A stretch of DNA of 64,000 bases from Seongchinamella sediminis (GTDB lineage: Bacteria; Pseudomonadota; Gammaproteobacteria; Pseudomonadales; Halieaceae), in assembly GCF_003457605.1 (NCBI RefSeq), contig NZ_QRAN01000004.1, positions 1 through 64,000 on the forward strand, in the 5' to 3' direction. The notes beneath the pieces are model-generated. The model worked only from the letters and a program-made list of their open reading frames with translations. It made no database searches and was not told where the DNA came from. The translations under genes were made by a program, and so were the position numbers. Positions 41,612-51,554 of this stretch are shown here, piece by piece (within the stretch, counting starts at the first letter, position 1; every line of letters begins with the position of its first letter).

Positions 41612-42856
41612 ATGAACCACATGGCGCAGCTGCCGGACCCGGCAGTCACTCCCCTGGACGAGATCGACTTCAGTGACCCGCGGCTGTTTCTCGAGGACAG
41701 CTGGCAGCCCTATTTTGCCCGCCTGCGGGACGAGGCCCCGGTACATTACCAGGCGGAGAGTCCTTTCGGGCCTTTCTGGTCGGTCACCCGTTTTGACGAT
41801 ATTGTTGCCGTGGACAGCAACCACCAGGATTTTTCCTCGGAGCCGGTCATCGTCATCGGCGATCCGGAAGAGGATATGCCGCTGGACATGTTCATCGCCA
41901 TGGACCCGCCCCGGCATGACCTGCAGCGCAGGGCGGTGCAATCGGTGGTGGCGCCGAAAAACCTGGCCCAGATGGAGGCGCTTATTCGCTCCCGGGTCGC
42001 CGCGATACTGGACAGCCTGCCGGTGGGTGAAACCTTCAACTGGGTAAACAGGGTATCCATCAATCTCACCACCCAGATGCTGGCGACGCTGTTTGACTTC
42101 CCCTTCGAGCAGAGATCGAAGCTGACTTACTGGTCGGACATGGCGACTGCGGCGCCGGAACTGTCGGGCGGTAATGCCGACCGGCAGGAACGCGAGGCAG
42201 CGCTGCTGGATTGCCTGGCCACTTTTACCCAGATCTGGCACGCGCGCAGGGCAACGGACAGTGACAGCTTTGACCTGATCAGCCTGCTGCAGCGCGACCC
42301 CAATACCCGCGACATGGTGGATAACCCGATCGAGTTCCTTGGCAACCTGTTGTTGCTGATCGTCGGCGGCAATGATACCACCCGCAACTCCGCCACCGGC
42401 GGGGTGCTCGCCCTGCATCAGAACCCGGCCGAGTACGAAAAGCTGCGCAACGACCCGGGGCTGATTCCCTCCATGGTTTCGGAAATCATCCGGTGGCAGA
42501 CGCCGCTGCTGCATATGCGCCGCCGCGCCACCCGCGACCTCGAGTTTCGTGGCCAGCAGATTCGCGAGGGCGACAAGGTGGTGATGTGGTATATGTCAGG
42601 TAATCGGGATGAGCGCAGCATCGACAATCCGAATGCGTTCATCATCGACCGGGAGAATCCACGCCACCATATTTCCTTCGGCTTCGGCGTGCACCGTTGC
42701 ATGGGTAACCGGCTGGCGGAGATGCAGTTGCGCATCCTGTGGGAGGAGATCATGCAACGCTTCAGTCGCGTCGAAGTGGTGGCGGAGCCGCAGCGGGTGC
42801 AGTCCAATTTTGTCCGCGGCTACGAGACTTTGGCGGTCAGGGTCCACCCGCTGTAG
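41612..42856 (+). CDS. Cytochrome P450, CYP153 family alkane/fatty acid omega-hydroxylase
   Basis: This P450 of 414 residues has the oxygen-activating helix LIVGGNDTTRNSATGG (about 250-265), ExxR in SEIIRWQTPL, and the heme loop FGFGVHRCMGNRLAE with Cys363. FIAMDPPRHDLQRRAVQ and VVMWYMSGNRD match CYP153A strongly. That family hydroxylates the terminal carbon of medium-chain alkanes and related compounds. It is expressed with the upstream ferredoxin under probable AraC control. Confidence 0.94.
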   Translation: MNHMAQLPDPAVTPLDEIDFSDPRLFLEDSWQPYFARLRDEAPVHYQAESPFGPFWSVTRFDDIVAVDSNHQDFSSEPVIVIGDPEEDMPLDMFIAMDPPRHDLQRRAVQSVVAPKNLAQMEALIRSRVAAILDSLPVGETFNWVNRVSINLTTQMLATLFDFPFEQRSKLTYWSDMATAAPELSGGNADRQEREAALLDCLATFTQIWHARRATDSDSFDLISLLQRDPNTRDMVDNPIEFLGNLLLLIVGGNDTTRNSATGGVLALHQNPAEYEKLRNDPGLIPSMVSEIIRWQTPLLHMRRRATRDLEFRGQQIREGDKVVMWYMSGNRDERSIDNPNAFIIDRENPRHHISFGFGVHRCMGNRLAEMQLRILWEEIMQRFSRVEVVAEPQRVQSNFVRGYETLAVRVHPL

Positions 42857-42869
42857 TTGATGCCGGCAT

Positions 42870-42891
42870 AAAAAACCCCGCCGTGGCGGGG
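42870..42891 (-). terminator. Rho-independent terminator of fdxA
   Basis: On the minus strand CCCCGCC and GGCGGGG form a strong stem (42876-42891), followed by six T residues. It lies just after the fdxA stop. On the plus strand the same stem follows the P450 gene and may serve it too, though without a T-run. Confidence 0.82.
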
Positions 42892-42910
42892 CTGTGTTCC
42901 TGTGCTGGTT

Positions 42911-43234
42911 TCAGCGCTGCAGTAATTCCAGCTTGTTGGGCTTGCCGGCCCATTCCTCGGCGTCGGGCAGTGCGTCCTTCATCTCGGTAATGCAGGGCCA
43001 CACTTCCGCCAGTTCCGCATTGAGCTCGAGGAACACCTGCTGGTCCTCCGGCAATTCGTCTTCGGAGAAGATGGCGTCTACCGGGCACTCCGGCTCACAC
43101 AGCGCGCAGTCGATGCACTCGTCGGGGTGGATGACCAGGAAGTTCGGGCCCTCGTAAAAGCAGTCTACCGGGCACACTTCCACGCAGTCCGTGTGTTTAC
43201 AGTTGATACAATCTTCGCCTACAACAAATGTCAT
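42911..43234 (-). CDS. fdxA: Seven-iron ferredoxin FdxA
   Basis: This 107-residue ferredoxin carries one [3Fe-4S] and one [4Fe-4S] cluster, with C-x2-C-x4-C at the start ([11 protein letters not shown]) and [12 protein letters not shown]. It closely matches Pseudomonas FdxA ([20 protein letters not shown]). The ATG at 43234 (MTFVVGEDC) is preferred to the TTG at 43240. Its partner enzyme is not known. It lies next to mutS, as in Pseudomonas. Confidence 0.96.
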   Translation of the reverse strand: MTFVVGEDCINCKHTDCVEVCPVDCFYEGPNFLVIHPDECIDCALCEPECPVDAIFSEDELPEDQQVFLELNAELAEVWPCITEMKDALPDAEEWAGKPNKLELLQR

Positions 43235-43265
43235 GCTCAAAAAACCTCTATCTGTATTGCTTCAC

Positions 43266-43333
43266 CGTCATCCATGGACTGGCCCGGATCCAGTGGGTTT
43301 GCGCTCTCTGGCCTCCCGCCGGGCGGGAATGAC
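43266..43333. repeat. Degenerate palindromic repeats between fdxA and mutS
   Basis: CGTCATCCATGGACTGGCCC starts a decayed copy with an ACTGG/CCAGT stem, and CCCGCCGGGCGGGAATGAC (43315-43333) is the end of another. Both resemble the TCATCCC..GGGATGA family. Confidence 0.5.
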
Positions 43334-43349
43334 AGTGACAGGTTCGCAC

Positions 43350-43409
43350 GTGGCGGGCATTCCCGTGGCGGGCACTCCCGTGGCGGGCACTCCCGTGGCG
43401 GGCACTCCA
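43350..43409. repeat. 15-bp tandem repeat, four copies
   Basis: GTGGCGGGCACTCCC is repeated at 43350, 43365, 43380 and 43395; the first has ATTCCC and the last ends in CCA. It lies in the gap between fdxA and the 3' end of mutS. The number of copies may vary between strains. Confidence 0.92.
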
Positions 43410-43463
43410 GACGTGCGCGCGTTAGTTTACCTGCAAGCCCCCGGGAAATGAAGTCCCGGGCAG

Positions 43464-46055
43464 TTACAGTTTGTGCTTGAGCTCGTAGAGTTTTTCCAGG
43501 GCCTGGCGCGGGCTGAGGCCGTCCACGTCCAGCTCCTCAAGTTCCTCCATCACCGGATGCGCTGGCGCGCTGGCAAACAAATCCACCTGCGGCGAAGCGG
43601 CAGGCGACGCTGTTTGCCCCGGCATCGCCCGCTGTTGCCCGGCGCCGTCGGCCTCAAGTTCAGCGAGCTTGTCACTGGCGGCCCGCAGCACCGGCGCGGG
43701 TATGCCCGCCAGTTTCGCCACCTGCAGGCCAAAGCTGCGATTGGCGGGACCCTCCTGGATATGGTGCAGGAACACCACATGATCCTGGTGTTCGGTGGCG
43801 TCCAGGTGCACGTTGGCCATGGTCGGGCAGAGCTCGGGCAGGGCGGTGAGTTCGAAATAGTGGGTGGCGAACAGGGTAAAGGCCTGAACATTGCGAGCCA
43901 GTTCGACCGCGGCCGCCCAGGCCAGGCTGAGGCCGTCGAAGGTGCTGGTGCCGCGCCCGACCTCATCCATCAATACCAGGGAGCGGGGCGTGGCGTTGTG
44001 CAGTATGTTCGCGGTCTCGGTCATTTCCACCATGAAGGTGGAGCGCCCCGAGGCCAGGTCGTCGGAAGAGCCGATACGGGTAAAAATCCTGTCCATGGGC
44101 GCCAGCCGCGCGGCGCTGGCGGGGACGTAGCTGCCGATATGGGCGAGCAGGGCAATGACCGCGTTCTGGCGCATGTAGGTCGACTTGCCGCCCATATTGG
44201 GGCCGGTGATCAGCAGCATGCGCCGGCTGTCGTCAAGCAGGGTGTCGTTGGCGATAAAGGGCTCTGCCAGCACCTGTTCCACCACCAGGTGGCGGCCCTG
44301 TGTCACCTCGAAGACCTGCTCCTGGCAGAACTGCGGCCGGCACAGGCTGAGGCTGTCGGCGCGCTCCGCCAGGCATGACAGGACGTCGATCTGGGACACC
44401 GAGGCGGCGGTGTCCTGCAACTGTGCCAGCTGTTCGTTGAGCCGTTCCAGCAGTTCATCGTACAGCGCTTTCTCCCGGGCCAGTGCCCGGCTCTTGCTGG
44501 ACAGGGCCTTGTCCTCGAACTCCTTGAGCTCGGGGGTGATGAAACGCTCGGCATTCTTCAGGGTCTGGCGGCGGACGTACCCGGCCGGTGCCCGCTCGGA
44601 CTGGGCCCGGCCGATTTCGATGTAGTAGCCGTGCACCCGGTTGTAACCGACTTTCAGGGTCTGGATACCGGTGGCTTCCCGTTCACGCTGTTCGATTTCC
44701 AGCAGGTAGTCGGCAGCCCCGGTGCTGATTTTGCGCAGTTCGTCCAGCTCCTCATCGTAGCCATCGGCGATGACGCCACCGTCGCGAATCACCACTGGGG
44801 GATTGTCGATGATTGCCCGCTGCAGCAGGTCGGTCAGCTGCGGGTAGTCGCCGGCCTGTTGCGACAGTGATGCCAGCAGGGGCGCAGCGCAGTGCCCCAG
44901 CTCCGAGCGCAGCCGGGGCAGGGCGGCCAGCGAACTCAGCAGCCGGGTCAGGTCCCGGGGCCGGGCGCTGCGCAGGGCCACCCGGGTGAGGATGCGCTCC
45001 ATGTCGCCGATGGGCTTCAGGGCCTCGCGCACGGTTTCGTAGTGGTAGTTGGCGCACAGTGCGGCGATGGCGTCCTGGCGGGTTTCCAGGACGGTGATAT
45101 CGGTCAGCGGCCGGTGCAACCAGCGTCGCAACAGGCGGCTGCCCATGGCGGTAACGCCCTTGTCCAGCACCGAGTACAGGGTGTTGCTGTCGCCGCCGGC
45201 CATGTTGGTGTCAATTTCCAGGTTGCGCCGGGTGGCCGCGTCGAGAATGACACTGGCCTCGCGGCTCTCGTGGCTCATGCTGCGCAGGTGGGGCAGGTTG
45301 GAGCGCTGGGTATCCTTGACGTACTGCAGCAGGCAGCCGGCGGCCCCGATCGCCAGGTCCAGGCCGTCACAGCCAAAGCCCTTGAGGTCGTGGGTCTGGA
45401 ACTGGGTGTTGAGGGCACGGCGGGCGCTGTCACCGTCGAATTCCCACTCCGGTTGCGGCCGGGCGCCCCGGCGGGAGGTGATCGCCGTGTGGCCAATGGT
45501 ATCGCAGTACAGGGTTTCCGCCGGATTCAGGCGCTGTAACTCCCCGGTGAGGGCCTCGTCGCCATTCACCTCCAGTATCCGGAAGCGGCCGCTGGCCAGG
45601 TCCAGGTAGGCGAGGCCGTAGTCCTGGCCGCGCATTGATACCGCCAGCAGCAGGTTATCCACCCGCTCTTCCAGCAGCGCTTCATCGGACAGGGTGCCGG
45701 GGGTCACCACCCGCACAACCTTGCGCTCCACCGGCCCCTTGCTGGTGGCGGGGTCGCCGATCTGCTCGGCAATGGCCACCGAGACCCCGGCTTTCACCAG
45801 CCGGGCCAGGTAGCTTTCGGCGGCATGGTAGGGCACTCCGCACATGGGTATCGGGTCGCCGTTGGACTTGCCCCGCGCGGTGAGGGTGATGTCCAGCAGT
45901 TCCGCCGCTTTTTTGGCGTCGTCGTAGAACAGTTCGTAGAAATCGCCCATGCGGTAGAACACCAGGTCGTGGGGGTGCTCTGCCTTTATGGCCAGGTACT
46001 GGACCATCATCGGGGTGTGGCCGGATTGCTTCTTGGAAATGCTTGTGTCGCTCAA
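43464..46055 (-). CDS. mutS: DNA mismatch repair ATPase MutS
   Basis: MutS recognises mismatches and recruits MutL. The 863 residues have the mismatch-binding domain with [11 protein letters not shown] (the Phe-x-Glu wedge), clamp domains, and the ATPase with GPNMGGKST near 616, [16 protein letters not shown] and FATHYFEL. The C-terminal tail has the tetramer/beta-clamp type region (ASPQVDLFA). fdxA lies downstream, as in Pseudomonas, but recA/cinA are not adjacent; a peroxiredoxin gene is upstream. Confidence 0.98.
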   Translation of the reverse strand: MSDTSISKKQSGHTPMMVQYLAIKAEHPHDLVFYRMGDFYELFYDDAKKAAELLDITLTARGKSNGDPIPMCGVPYHAAESYLARLVKAGVSVAIAEQIGDPATSKGPVERKVVRVVTPGTLSDEALLEERVDNLLLAVSMRGQDYGLAYLDLASGRFRILEVNGDEALTGELQRLNPAETLYCDTIGHTAITSRRGARPQPEWEFDGDSARRALNTQFQTHDLKGFGCDGLDLAIGAAGCLLQYVKDTQRSNLPHLRSMSHESREASVILDAATRRNLEIDTNMAGGDSNTLYSVLDKGVTAMGSRLLRRWLHRPLTDITVLETRQDAIAALCANYHYETVREALKPIGDMERILTRVALRSARPRDLTRLLSSLAALPRLRSELGHCAAPLLASLSQQAGDYPQLTDLLQRAIIDNPPVVIRDGGVIADGYDEELDELRKISTGAADYLLEIEQREREATGIQTLKVGYNRVHGYYIEIGRAQSERAPAGYVRRQTLKNAERFITPELKEFEDKALSSKSRALAREKALYDELLERLNEQLAQLQDTAASVSQIDVLSCLAERADSLSLCRPQFCQEQVFEVTQGRHLVVEQVLAEPFIANDTLLDDSRRMLLITGPNMGGKSTYMRQNAVIALLAHIGSYVPASAARLAPMDRIFTRIGSSDDLASGRSTFMVEMTETANILHNATPRSLVLMDEVGRGTSTFDGLSLAWAAAVELARNVQAFTLFATHYFELTALPELCPTMANVHLDATEHQDHVVFLHHIQEGPANRSFGLQVAKLAGIPAPVLRAASDKLAELEADGAGQQRAMPGQTASPAASPQVDLFASAPAHPVMEELEELDVDGLSPRQALEKLYELKHKL

Positions 46056-46177
46056 AATTTGTACTGTCGGCAGGTGTGCAGGCTGGCGCTAACAGTAACA
46101 GCTTTCCGGGTGGCGATGTAGGGTGTAGCGGCGGCGCAAGTGGTGTATGCGGCTGCCGTACCGGGTTCAGTTGAGGG

Positions 46178-46204
46178 GGCGGGCTGCTCAATTGACAGCC
46201 CGCC
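46178..46204. other. Strong stem-loop after the peroxiredoxin gene
   Basis: GGCGGGCTG (46178-46186) and CAGCCCGCC (46196-46204) form a 9-bp perfect stem with a CTCAATTGA loop, 11 bases beyond the stop of the minus-strand peroxiredoxin gene. No T-run follows, so it is probably an mRNA end hairpin. Confidence 0.6.
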
Positions 46205-46215
46205 AGGTGGGTCGA

Positions 46216-46785
46216 TCAGCCTTCAAATGCCTTGCGGGCTTCGGTTACCCCGGGAGCCTCGGCGCCCTTGATGTAGGCCAGCATGGTGTCTGCGTCGGAA
46301 ACCTCGAAGGGGTCGATCGGGCAGTTGTCGCCAAAATCCGGTTCGATGAACATTTTTTCAATTTTGCCATCGTCCACCAGCATGGAGTAGCGCCAGGAGC
46401 GCATGCCGAAGCCGAGATTGGATTTGTCGACCAGCATGCCCATCTTGCGGGTGAATTCGCCATTGCCGTCGGGCAGCAGGAAGACATTCTTGTTACCAAT
46501 CTCCTTGCCCCACTTGAACATGACGAAGGCGTCATTGACCGACACGCAGATGATGGCGTCGACGCCGTTGGCCTTGAACTCGTCGTACAGTTCTTCATAG
46601 CGCGGCAGGTGGTTGGAGGAACAGGTGGGGGTAAAGGCGCCGGGCAGGGAGAAGACAACGACCTTCTTGCCGGCAAAAAGATCCTCCGTGGTCATATCCT
46701 GCCAGCGGTAGGGGTTGGGGCCTTCCACCGACTCATCGCGGACACGGGTCTTGAATACAACGTTGGGTACTTGTTCGATAGCCAT
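46216..46785 (-). CDS. Peroxiredoxin, Prx5 type
   Basis: This 189-residue thiol peroxidase reduces hydrogen peroxide and organic peroxides. The peroxidatic cysteine is Cys55 in [18 protein letters not shown], and the [10 protein letters not shown] region is typical of Prx5. It has no fused glutaredoxin domain, unlike some proteobacterial hybrids, so glutaredoxin must be supplied separately. AAGGAG precedes the ATG. It is divergent from a Crp/Fnr regulator. Confidence 0.93.
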   Translation of the reverse strand: MAIEQVPNVVFKTRVRDESVEGPNPYRWQDMTTEDLFAGKKVVVFSLPGAFTPTCSSNHLPRYEELYDEFKANGVDAIICVSVNDAFVMFKWGKEIGNKNVFLLPDGNGEFTRKMGMLVDKSNLGFGMRSWRYSMLVDDGKIEKMFIEPDFGDNCPIDPFEVSDADTMLAYIKGAEAPGVTEARKAFEG

Positions 46786-46970
46786 GATGATCTCCTTCGA
46801 TCGTGGGTTTACCTGAATAAAGATATTCTATTAAACGGCATTAATCTAATTGTATGTTGCTATTGCTCATAGTGGTTTTACCTATCATCCGGGCTGCTGC
46901 TACTATGTGCGCCCCCCCACTTAACAGGCCCTAACTCCAGTGTATTCCAGTTTCAGCGTGCGGGCCGGTG
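46786..46970. promoter_or_regulatory. Divergent promoter region, peroxiredoxin / Crp-Fnr gene
   Basis: The AT-rich part (46815-46860) should hold the peroxiredoxin promoter. On the plus strand TTTACC and TACTAT, 18 bases apart (about 46873-46902), could serve the regulator. I see no clear OxyR or Fnr box. Confidence 0.3.
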
Positions 46971-47669
46971 ATGGTTGATGTCAGTCCCCTGGACATGATT
47001 GGCGATTCGCCCTGGTTTGTCGGCCTGCCGGCGTCGCTGCTGCAGCAGCTGGCCCAGGCCGCCAGTATTCGCCCGTTCAACCGCGGTGCCTATGTGTTCA
47101 CCGAAGGGGAAATCGACACCGACGTGTACTGTGTCGTCACCGGCCGCATCCGTATCGCCATTTCCAGCGAGGGTGGCCATCACTTCGCCATCACTGACCT
47201 TACCCACGGCGCCTGGTTTGGCGAGCAGGGACTGGTGAGCGAGACGGGGCGGGCGGCCAGTGCCGAGGCGCTGGTGAATTCCCACATACTGGTGCTACCC
47301 CGGTCCGCCATGCTGGAGGTGGCCGAGGCCTGGCCCGGACTGTATCGCAACCTGCTGCGGCATCACGTCGCCCGTTCCCGGGAGCTCTACAGCCTGCTGG
47401 GCGAGGTACTGTTCTACCCTCTGCGGGCCCGGGTGGCCAGCCGCCTGTTGCACATGCTGGACAATCACGGCATTCACAGTAACGGTGAAGTGTCGCTGGA
47501 AATGAAGCTGACCCAGAACGATTTTGCCCGTCTGGCGCTGGGCTCACGGCAGCGGGTGAACCGGATATTCAGGGACTGGCATGAACGGGGAATTGTTGAA
47601 CGCAATGGCGACAGCATTACCGTAAAAGACCTCGAGGCACTGGCGGCGGAAGTGTCGCTGGAGACATAG
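46971..47669 (+). CDS. Crp/Fnr-family transcriptional regulator
   Basis: This regulator of about 232 residues has an N-terminal cyclic-nucleotide-binding fold (residues 25-140: GAYVFTEGEIDTDVYCVVTG, HGAWFGEQGL) and a C-terminal Crp-type helix-turn-helix (LTQNDFARLALGSRQRVNRI). It lacks the N-terminal cysteine cluster of Fnr. Its ligand is unknown. The ATG at 46971 and the GTG at 46968 are both possible starts. It faces the peroxiredoxin gene and lies upstream of an esterase, but a target cannot be named. Confidence 0.88.
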   Translation: MVDVSPLDMIGDSPWFVGLPASLLQQLAQAASIRPFNRGAYVFTEGEIDTDVYCVVTGRIRIAISSEGGHHFAITDLTHGAWFGEQGLVSETGRAASAEALVNSHILVLPRSAMLEVAEAWPGLYRNLLRHHVARSRELYSLLGEVLFYPLRARVASRLLHMLDNHGIHSNGEVSLEMKLTQNDFARLALGSRQRVNRIFRDWHERGIVERNGDSITVKDLEALAAEVSLET

Positions 47670-47763
47670 CAAACAGCATTCTTTGGCCGCAGAACGCCCG
47701 ACCTGCTGCACAGCACTGCAATTGCCGCTTATACTGGGGCCCCCCGATTACCGAGATGACAAT

Positions 47764-48795
47764 ATGAGCAACATGAATGACGACCCCCGTATCGACCCGC
47801 GCATCAAGGCGCTGATGGGATCCATGCCTCTCACCCCGACCAAAGACGTCGAGTCGCGGGAGCAATTGCTGCAGGAAGCCAGCAAGCCAGAGAGCATCGA
47901 GCGCCTGGAAAACATGAAGGCGATGTTCGACATGGTGGATAATGAACAGGTGGCGCCATCGGCCGGCCTGGTCATCACCGATCACGAATTTGTCTCACAG
48001 CCCGATGGTAATTCCATCAAGGTGCAGTTCATCAGGCCGGAAAGTCCCGAGCCCCTGCCCTGTGTGTATTACATCCACGGCGGGGGGATGCAGTCCATGT
48101 CCTGCTACTACGGTATGTACCGGGCCTGGGGCAAGATAATTGCCGCCCAGGGTGTCGCCGTGGCGATGGTGGATTTTCGCAATTGCGTCAATCCGTCATC
48201 GGCGCCGGAAGTGGCCCCCTTTCCCGCCGGTCTCAATGACTGTGTGTCCGGCGTCCGCTGGCTGGCGGCGCAGGCCGACAGCCTGGGTATCGACCGCGAG
48301 CATATTATCGTGGCGGGTGAGAGCGGTGGCGGCAACCTGACCCTGGCAACCGGACTCAGGCTGAAACAGGACAATGACCTGGGGCTGATTCGCGGGCTGT
48401 ATGCCCTGTGCCCCTACATTGCCGGCGCCTGGCCCCAGGAACGCTATCCCTCATCGACCGAAAACAACGGCCTGTTGCTGGACCTGCACAGCAATTACGG
48501 CGCCATGGCCTACGGTATTGAGGCCTTCAACGCCGGCAACCCGCTGGCCTGGCCCGCGTTCGCCAGCGAGGAAGACGTGGCGGGCCTGCCGCCGACGGTG
48601 ATCAGCGTCAACGAGTGTGATCCGCTGCGTGACGAGGGCATCGAGTTTTACCGCTTGCTGCTCAGGGCCGGCGTTGCCGCCCGTTGCCGTCAGGTCATGG
48701 GTACCATCCACGGCATCGAGATTTTCGCCATTGCCTGTCCCGATATCAGCCGGGAGACCGCCGCCAGTATCGCCCAGTTCTGCCGGGAGGCCTGA
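47764..48795 (+). CDS. Alpha/beta hydrolase, hormone-sensitive-lipase family
   Basis: This 343-residue esterase has the HSL oxyanion motif YYIHGGGMQ (near 103), the nucleophile Ser in VAGESGGGNL (near 187), the Asp in NECDPLRDEG and the His in GTIHGIE. Such enzymes cut short esters or lactones. It has no signal peptide. The ATG at 47764 was chosen; the longer reading adds unrelated residues. A spinster-type MFS gene follows on the same strand. Confidence 0.88.
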   Translation: MSNMNDDPRIDPRIKALMGSMPLTPTKDVESREQLLQEASKPESIERLENMKAMFDMVDNEQVAPSAGLVITDHEFVSQPDGNSIKVQFIRPESPEPLPCVYYIHGGGMQSMSCYYGMYRAWGKIIAAQGVAVAMVDFRNCVNPSSAPEVAPFPAGLNDCVSGVRWLAAQADSLGIDREHIIVAGESGGGNLTLATGLRLKQDNDLGLIRGLYALCPYIAGAWPQERYPSSTENNGLLLDLHSNYGAMAYGIEAFNAGNPLAWPAFASEEDVAGLPPTVISVNECDPLRDEGIEFYRLLLRAGVAARCRQVMGTIHGIEIFAIACPDISRETAASIAQFCREA

Positions 48796-48857
48796 AAGCG
48801 ACGGCCGGCATCTGTCCGGCTGTGGCACACTGGAGACAATAACAACAAGGAAATGCC

Positions 48858-50165
48858 ATGAGTTCTACAGCCGGTGCCCCTCCGGGCGAGCCGATCAGCG
48901 GCAGGGCGGCAGGCTACGGCCTGTTCATGCTGACCCTGGTGTACGCGTTCAACTTTGTCGACCGCCAGATCCTGGTCATCCTCCAGGAGCCGATCAAGAA
49001 TGATATGGGGCTGTCGGACGCCCAGCTCGGCCTGCTGAGCGGCTTTTCCTTTGCCCTGGTGTACATCACTGCCGGCATTCCCATCGCCTACTGGGCGGAT
49101 CGCAGTAACCGGCGCAATATCATTGCCCTGGCGCTGTCCGTCTGGAGCGGGATGACGGCGCTTTCGGGGCTGGCCCAGAACTATACCCAGCTGCTGCTGG
49201 CGCGCATCGGGGTGGGCATTGGCGAGGCCGGCGGCAGCCCGCCGGCGCACTCGATGATCAGCGACTATTACCCGCCGGAGAAGCGCGCTACCGCCATGGC
49301 GATCTACTCGACCGGGGTGCACCTGGGGGTGCTGCTGGGCTTTATCGTCGGTGGCGTTGTCAGCCAGATCTATGGATGGCGTATTGCGTTTTTCGCCGTT
49401 GGCATCCCGGGTATCGCGCTCGCGGTGGTTTTCCTGCTCACGGTCAGGGAGCCGGTCCGCGGGCACTGGGACGATGCGGCGGCCAGACTGAACAGGCCCA
49501 GCCTGAAACAGACGCTGGCTCACCTGTCCTCGGTGCCCACCTTCTGGTATCTCGCTCTGGCGGCGGGCGTGACCGCCTTCGCCGGTTACGGCAATGGCAA
49601 CTTTGCCCCCTCCTACCTGATCCGCAACCACGGCTTCAGCGTCGGCGAGGTCGGGGTGATCCTGGCGCTGCTTGGCGGTGGCGGCGGCATGCTGGGCACC
49701 TTCCTGGGCGGCTATCTGGCGGACAGGCTGGGGGTGGGGGACCGGCGCTGGTATCTGTGGTTGCCGGCCCTGGCGGGGGCGCTGACCATACCCCTGGGCT
49801 TTCCCTACCTGCTACTGGACAATACCGCGGTGGTCCTCGCGCTGCTGTTCCTGGTCTCGCTCTGTCTCAACACCTACCTCGGTCCCGTCCTCGCCACGGC
49901 GCACGCGCTGGTGCCTGCCTCCATGCGGGCCATGGCCTCGGCGGTGCTGTTCTTTGTATTGAACCTGATCGGGCTCGGGCTGGGCCCGCTGACGGTCGGC
50001 GTGCTCAGTGATCTCTACCAGGGCAGCCTGGGTACTGACAGCCTGCGCTACGCCATGCTCACGGTGGCGCTGATCAGCAGCCTGGGGGTGGTGTTTTTCA
50101 TGCTGGGGGCGCGCAAGCTCGAAGCAGACGTCGCACGGGCGAGAGCGCAGGATCCGGAGGCCTGA
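48858..50165 (+). CDS. MFS transporter, spinster-like family
   Basis: This membrane carrier of 435 residues has twelve predicted membrane segments. Typical are YAFNFVDRQILVILQEPIK in segment 1, the loop motif YWADRSNRRN and GIGEAGGSPPAHSMISDYY in segment 4-5. Spinster-type carriers move lipids, sterols or small organic molecules; the cargo is not known. It follows the HSL esterase by about 60 bases and may be co-transcribed. Confidence 0.9.
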   Translation: MSSTAGAPPGEPISGRAAGYGLFMLTLVYAFNFVDRQILVILQEPIKNDMGLSDAQLGLLSGFSFALVYITAGIPIAYWADRSNRRNIIALALSVWSGMTALSGLAQNYTQLLLARIGVGIGEAGGSPPAHSMISDYYPPEKRATAMAIYSTGVHLGVLLGFIVGGVVSQIYGWRIAFFAVGIPGIALAVVFLLTVREPVRGHWDDAAARLNRPSLKQTLAHLSSVPTFWYLALAAGVTAFAGYGNGNFAPSYLIRNHGFSVGEVGVILALLGGGGGMLGTFLGGYLADRLGVGDRRWYLWLPALAGALTIPLGFPYLLLDNTAVVLALLFLVSLCLNTYLGPVLATAHALVPASMRAMASAVLFFVLNLIGLGLGPLTVGVLSDLYQGSLGTDSLRYAMLTVALISSLGVVFFMLGARKLEADVARARAQDPEA

Positions 50166-50186
50166 CCCGGGTAGTGTGAACAGGCC

Positions 50187-50864
50187 CTAGTGCTGCACCA
50201 GCTTTTTCGCTACCCAGTACCAGACAACGGGATTGACGTTCAGCCCGATATGACTGCCCGGCACTTCGATATTGTGGACATTGGGGTGAGCACCGCCCTG
50301 TCGCGACGTGCGCCAGTTGACGATGCCATCGGCCCGGGTGTAGATCGCGGTGGTCGGCACCGGCGGTGGATCCGGGTTCAGTCGCCCCCGGGGGCTGCCC
50401 GGGTTGAGCCTGGCATACAGGCGTGAGGCGTGCGAGGCGTCCTCGTGGCCCGGGCCGAAGGGACTGCCGAGGGTAATGACCTGGCGGATTCCCTGCGACG
50501 CCTCCCGGGCGATTTCGCGGGCGTAAATGCCGCCCAGCGAGTGGCCTACCAGCGACACCTGGCCGCCACCGCGCTCGGCCAGGGCGGCGAGGGTGGCGAT
50601 CAGTCTGTCCTGGTCAAAGCTGGCCACGCCCAGGTTGCGCCCCTGCTGCCAACCCGTCGCCTGGTAACCCAGCTCGCGCAGAAAGCGAATCAGCGGGCCG
50701 TTGCCGAGATCATCGCCAAGAAAGCCGGGGAGCACCATGACCGTATGCTGTCGCCGCGCCCTGGGCAGTCGCCGGAGCAGCGGTGTGGTCAGGCGCAGTG
50801 CGGCGGCGTCCACCAGGGCGCGCGGTGCATCGCTCAGGGCCAGTGCCAGTGAAGGTGGTCTCAT
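50187..50864 (-). CDS. Alpha/beta hydrolase (lipase/PGAP1-like esterase)
   Basis: This 225-residue hydrolase has the nucleophile motif LVGHSLGGIYA (near 106-116), a probable acid in YTRADGIVNW and a His in GSHIGLNVNP. HTVMVLPGFLGDDL gives the oxyanion region. There is no signal peptide. The fold resembles triacylglycerol lipases and PGAP1-like esterases, but the substrate is unknown. It is convergent with the MFS gene. Confidence 0.83.
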   Translation of the reverse strand: MRPPSLALALSDAPRALVDAAALRLTTPLLRRLPRARRQHTVMVLPGFLGDDLGNGPLIRFLRELGYQATGWQQGRNLGVASFDQDRLIATLAALAERGGGQVSLVGHSLGGIYAREIAREASQGIRQVITLGSPFGPGHEDASHASRLYARLNPGSPRGRLNPDPPPVPTTAIYTRADGIVNWRTSRQGGAHPNVHNIEVPGSHIGLNVNPVVWYWVAKKLVQH

Positions 50865-51066
50865 CAGATTGTCCTCGCTCGAATCGCGACGGCGACGCTA
50901 CCCTTGTAGAGCCGCGCACAATGTAGCCGGCTGGCAATGACCGTAGTATGCGCCGAAACCGCGTTCCCGGGTGTCACCTTGGTGACAGCAGCAGCGGGTC
51001 CCGGTTGTTAGTATCTGGGCTCCAAAAATTGCCAATCCCGGCAAGAACACAGATAAGGAAGCATTT

Positions 51067-51531
51067 ATGGCGATTAAAGTCGTACCCGCGGATGAAATGG
51101 TCAATGCCGTGGGCAGCCGCTTCGAGCCCAGTAAATGGATCGAAATCACCCAGGACCGGATCAATACCTTCGCTGACTGTACCGAGGATCACCAGTTCAT
51201 TCACATTGATGAAGAGGCGGCAAAGAATACGCCGTTCGGCGGCACTATTGCCCACGGCTTTCTTACCCTGTCGTTGCTGAGCAAGATGATAGAAGGCAAC
51301 GGTGTGATACCCGAAAACATGGCAATGGGACTCAATTACGGCTTCGACAAGGTGCGCTTCCTGGCGCCCGTGCGCGCCGGCAAACGCGTGCGCAGCCACG
51401 TTGAGGTGCTCGACGTGACCCGCAAGGACGACAAGCGTTTCCTGATCAAGCAGGGTGTGTCGGTGGAAATCGAGGGTGAGGAAACGCCAGCGCTGGTGGC
51501 CGAGTGGCTGTCCATGGTTGTTACGGCTTAG
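51067..51531 (+). CDS. MaoC-type (R)-specific enoyl-CoA hydratase
   Basis: This 154-residue hot-dog-fold enzyme adds water to trans-2-enoyl-CoA to give the (3R)-hydroxyacyl-CoA. The hydratase-2 motif is clear: the Asp/His pair in CTEDHQFIHIDEEAA and FGGTIAHGFLTLSLL. AAGGAAG precedes the ATG. It is followed 23 bases later by an SDR dehydrogenase and then a quinone oxidoreductase, forming an operon. Confidence 0.92.
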   Translation: MAIKVVPADEMVNAVGSRFEPSKWIEITQDRINTFADCTEDHQFIHIDEEAAKNTPFGGTIAHGFLTLSLLSKMIEGNGVIPENMAMGLNYGFDKVRFLAPVRAGKRVRSHVEVLDVTRKDDKRFLIKQGVSVEIEGEETPALVAEWLSMVVTA

Positions 51532-51554
51532 AGAGATAAGGGGGAGAAACGAGA

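Noticed and set aside
46786-46967. OxyR binding site before the peroxiredoxin gene
   Set aside because: AT-rich ATTAGAT/ATAGAAT pieces exist, but the four-part ATAG spacing of OxyR sites is not met.
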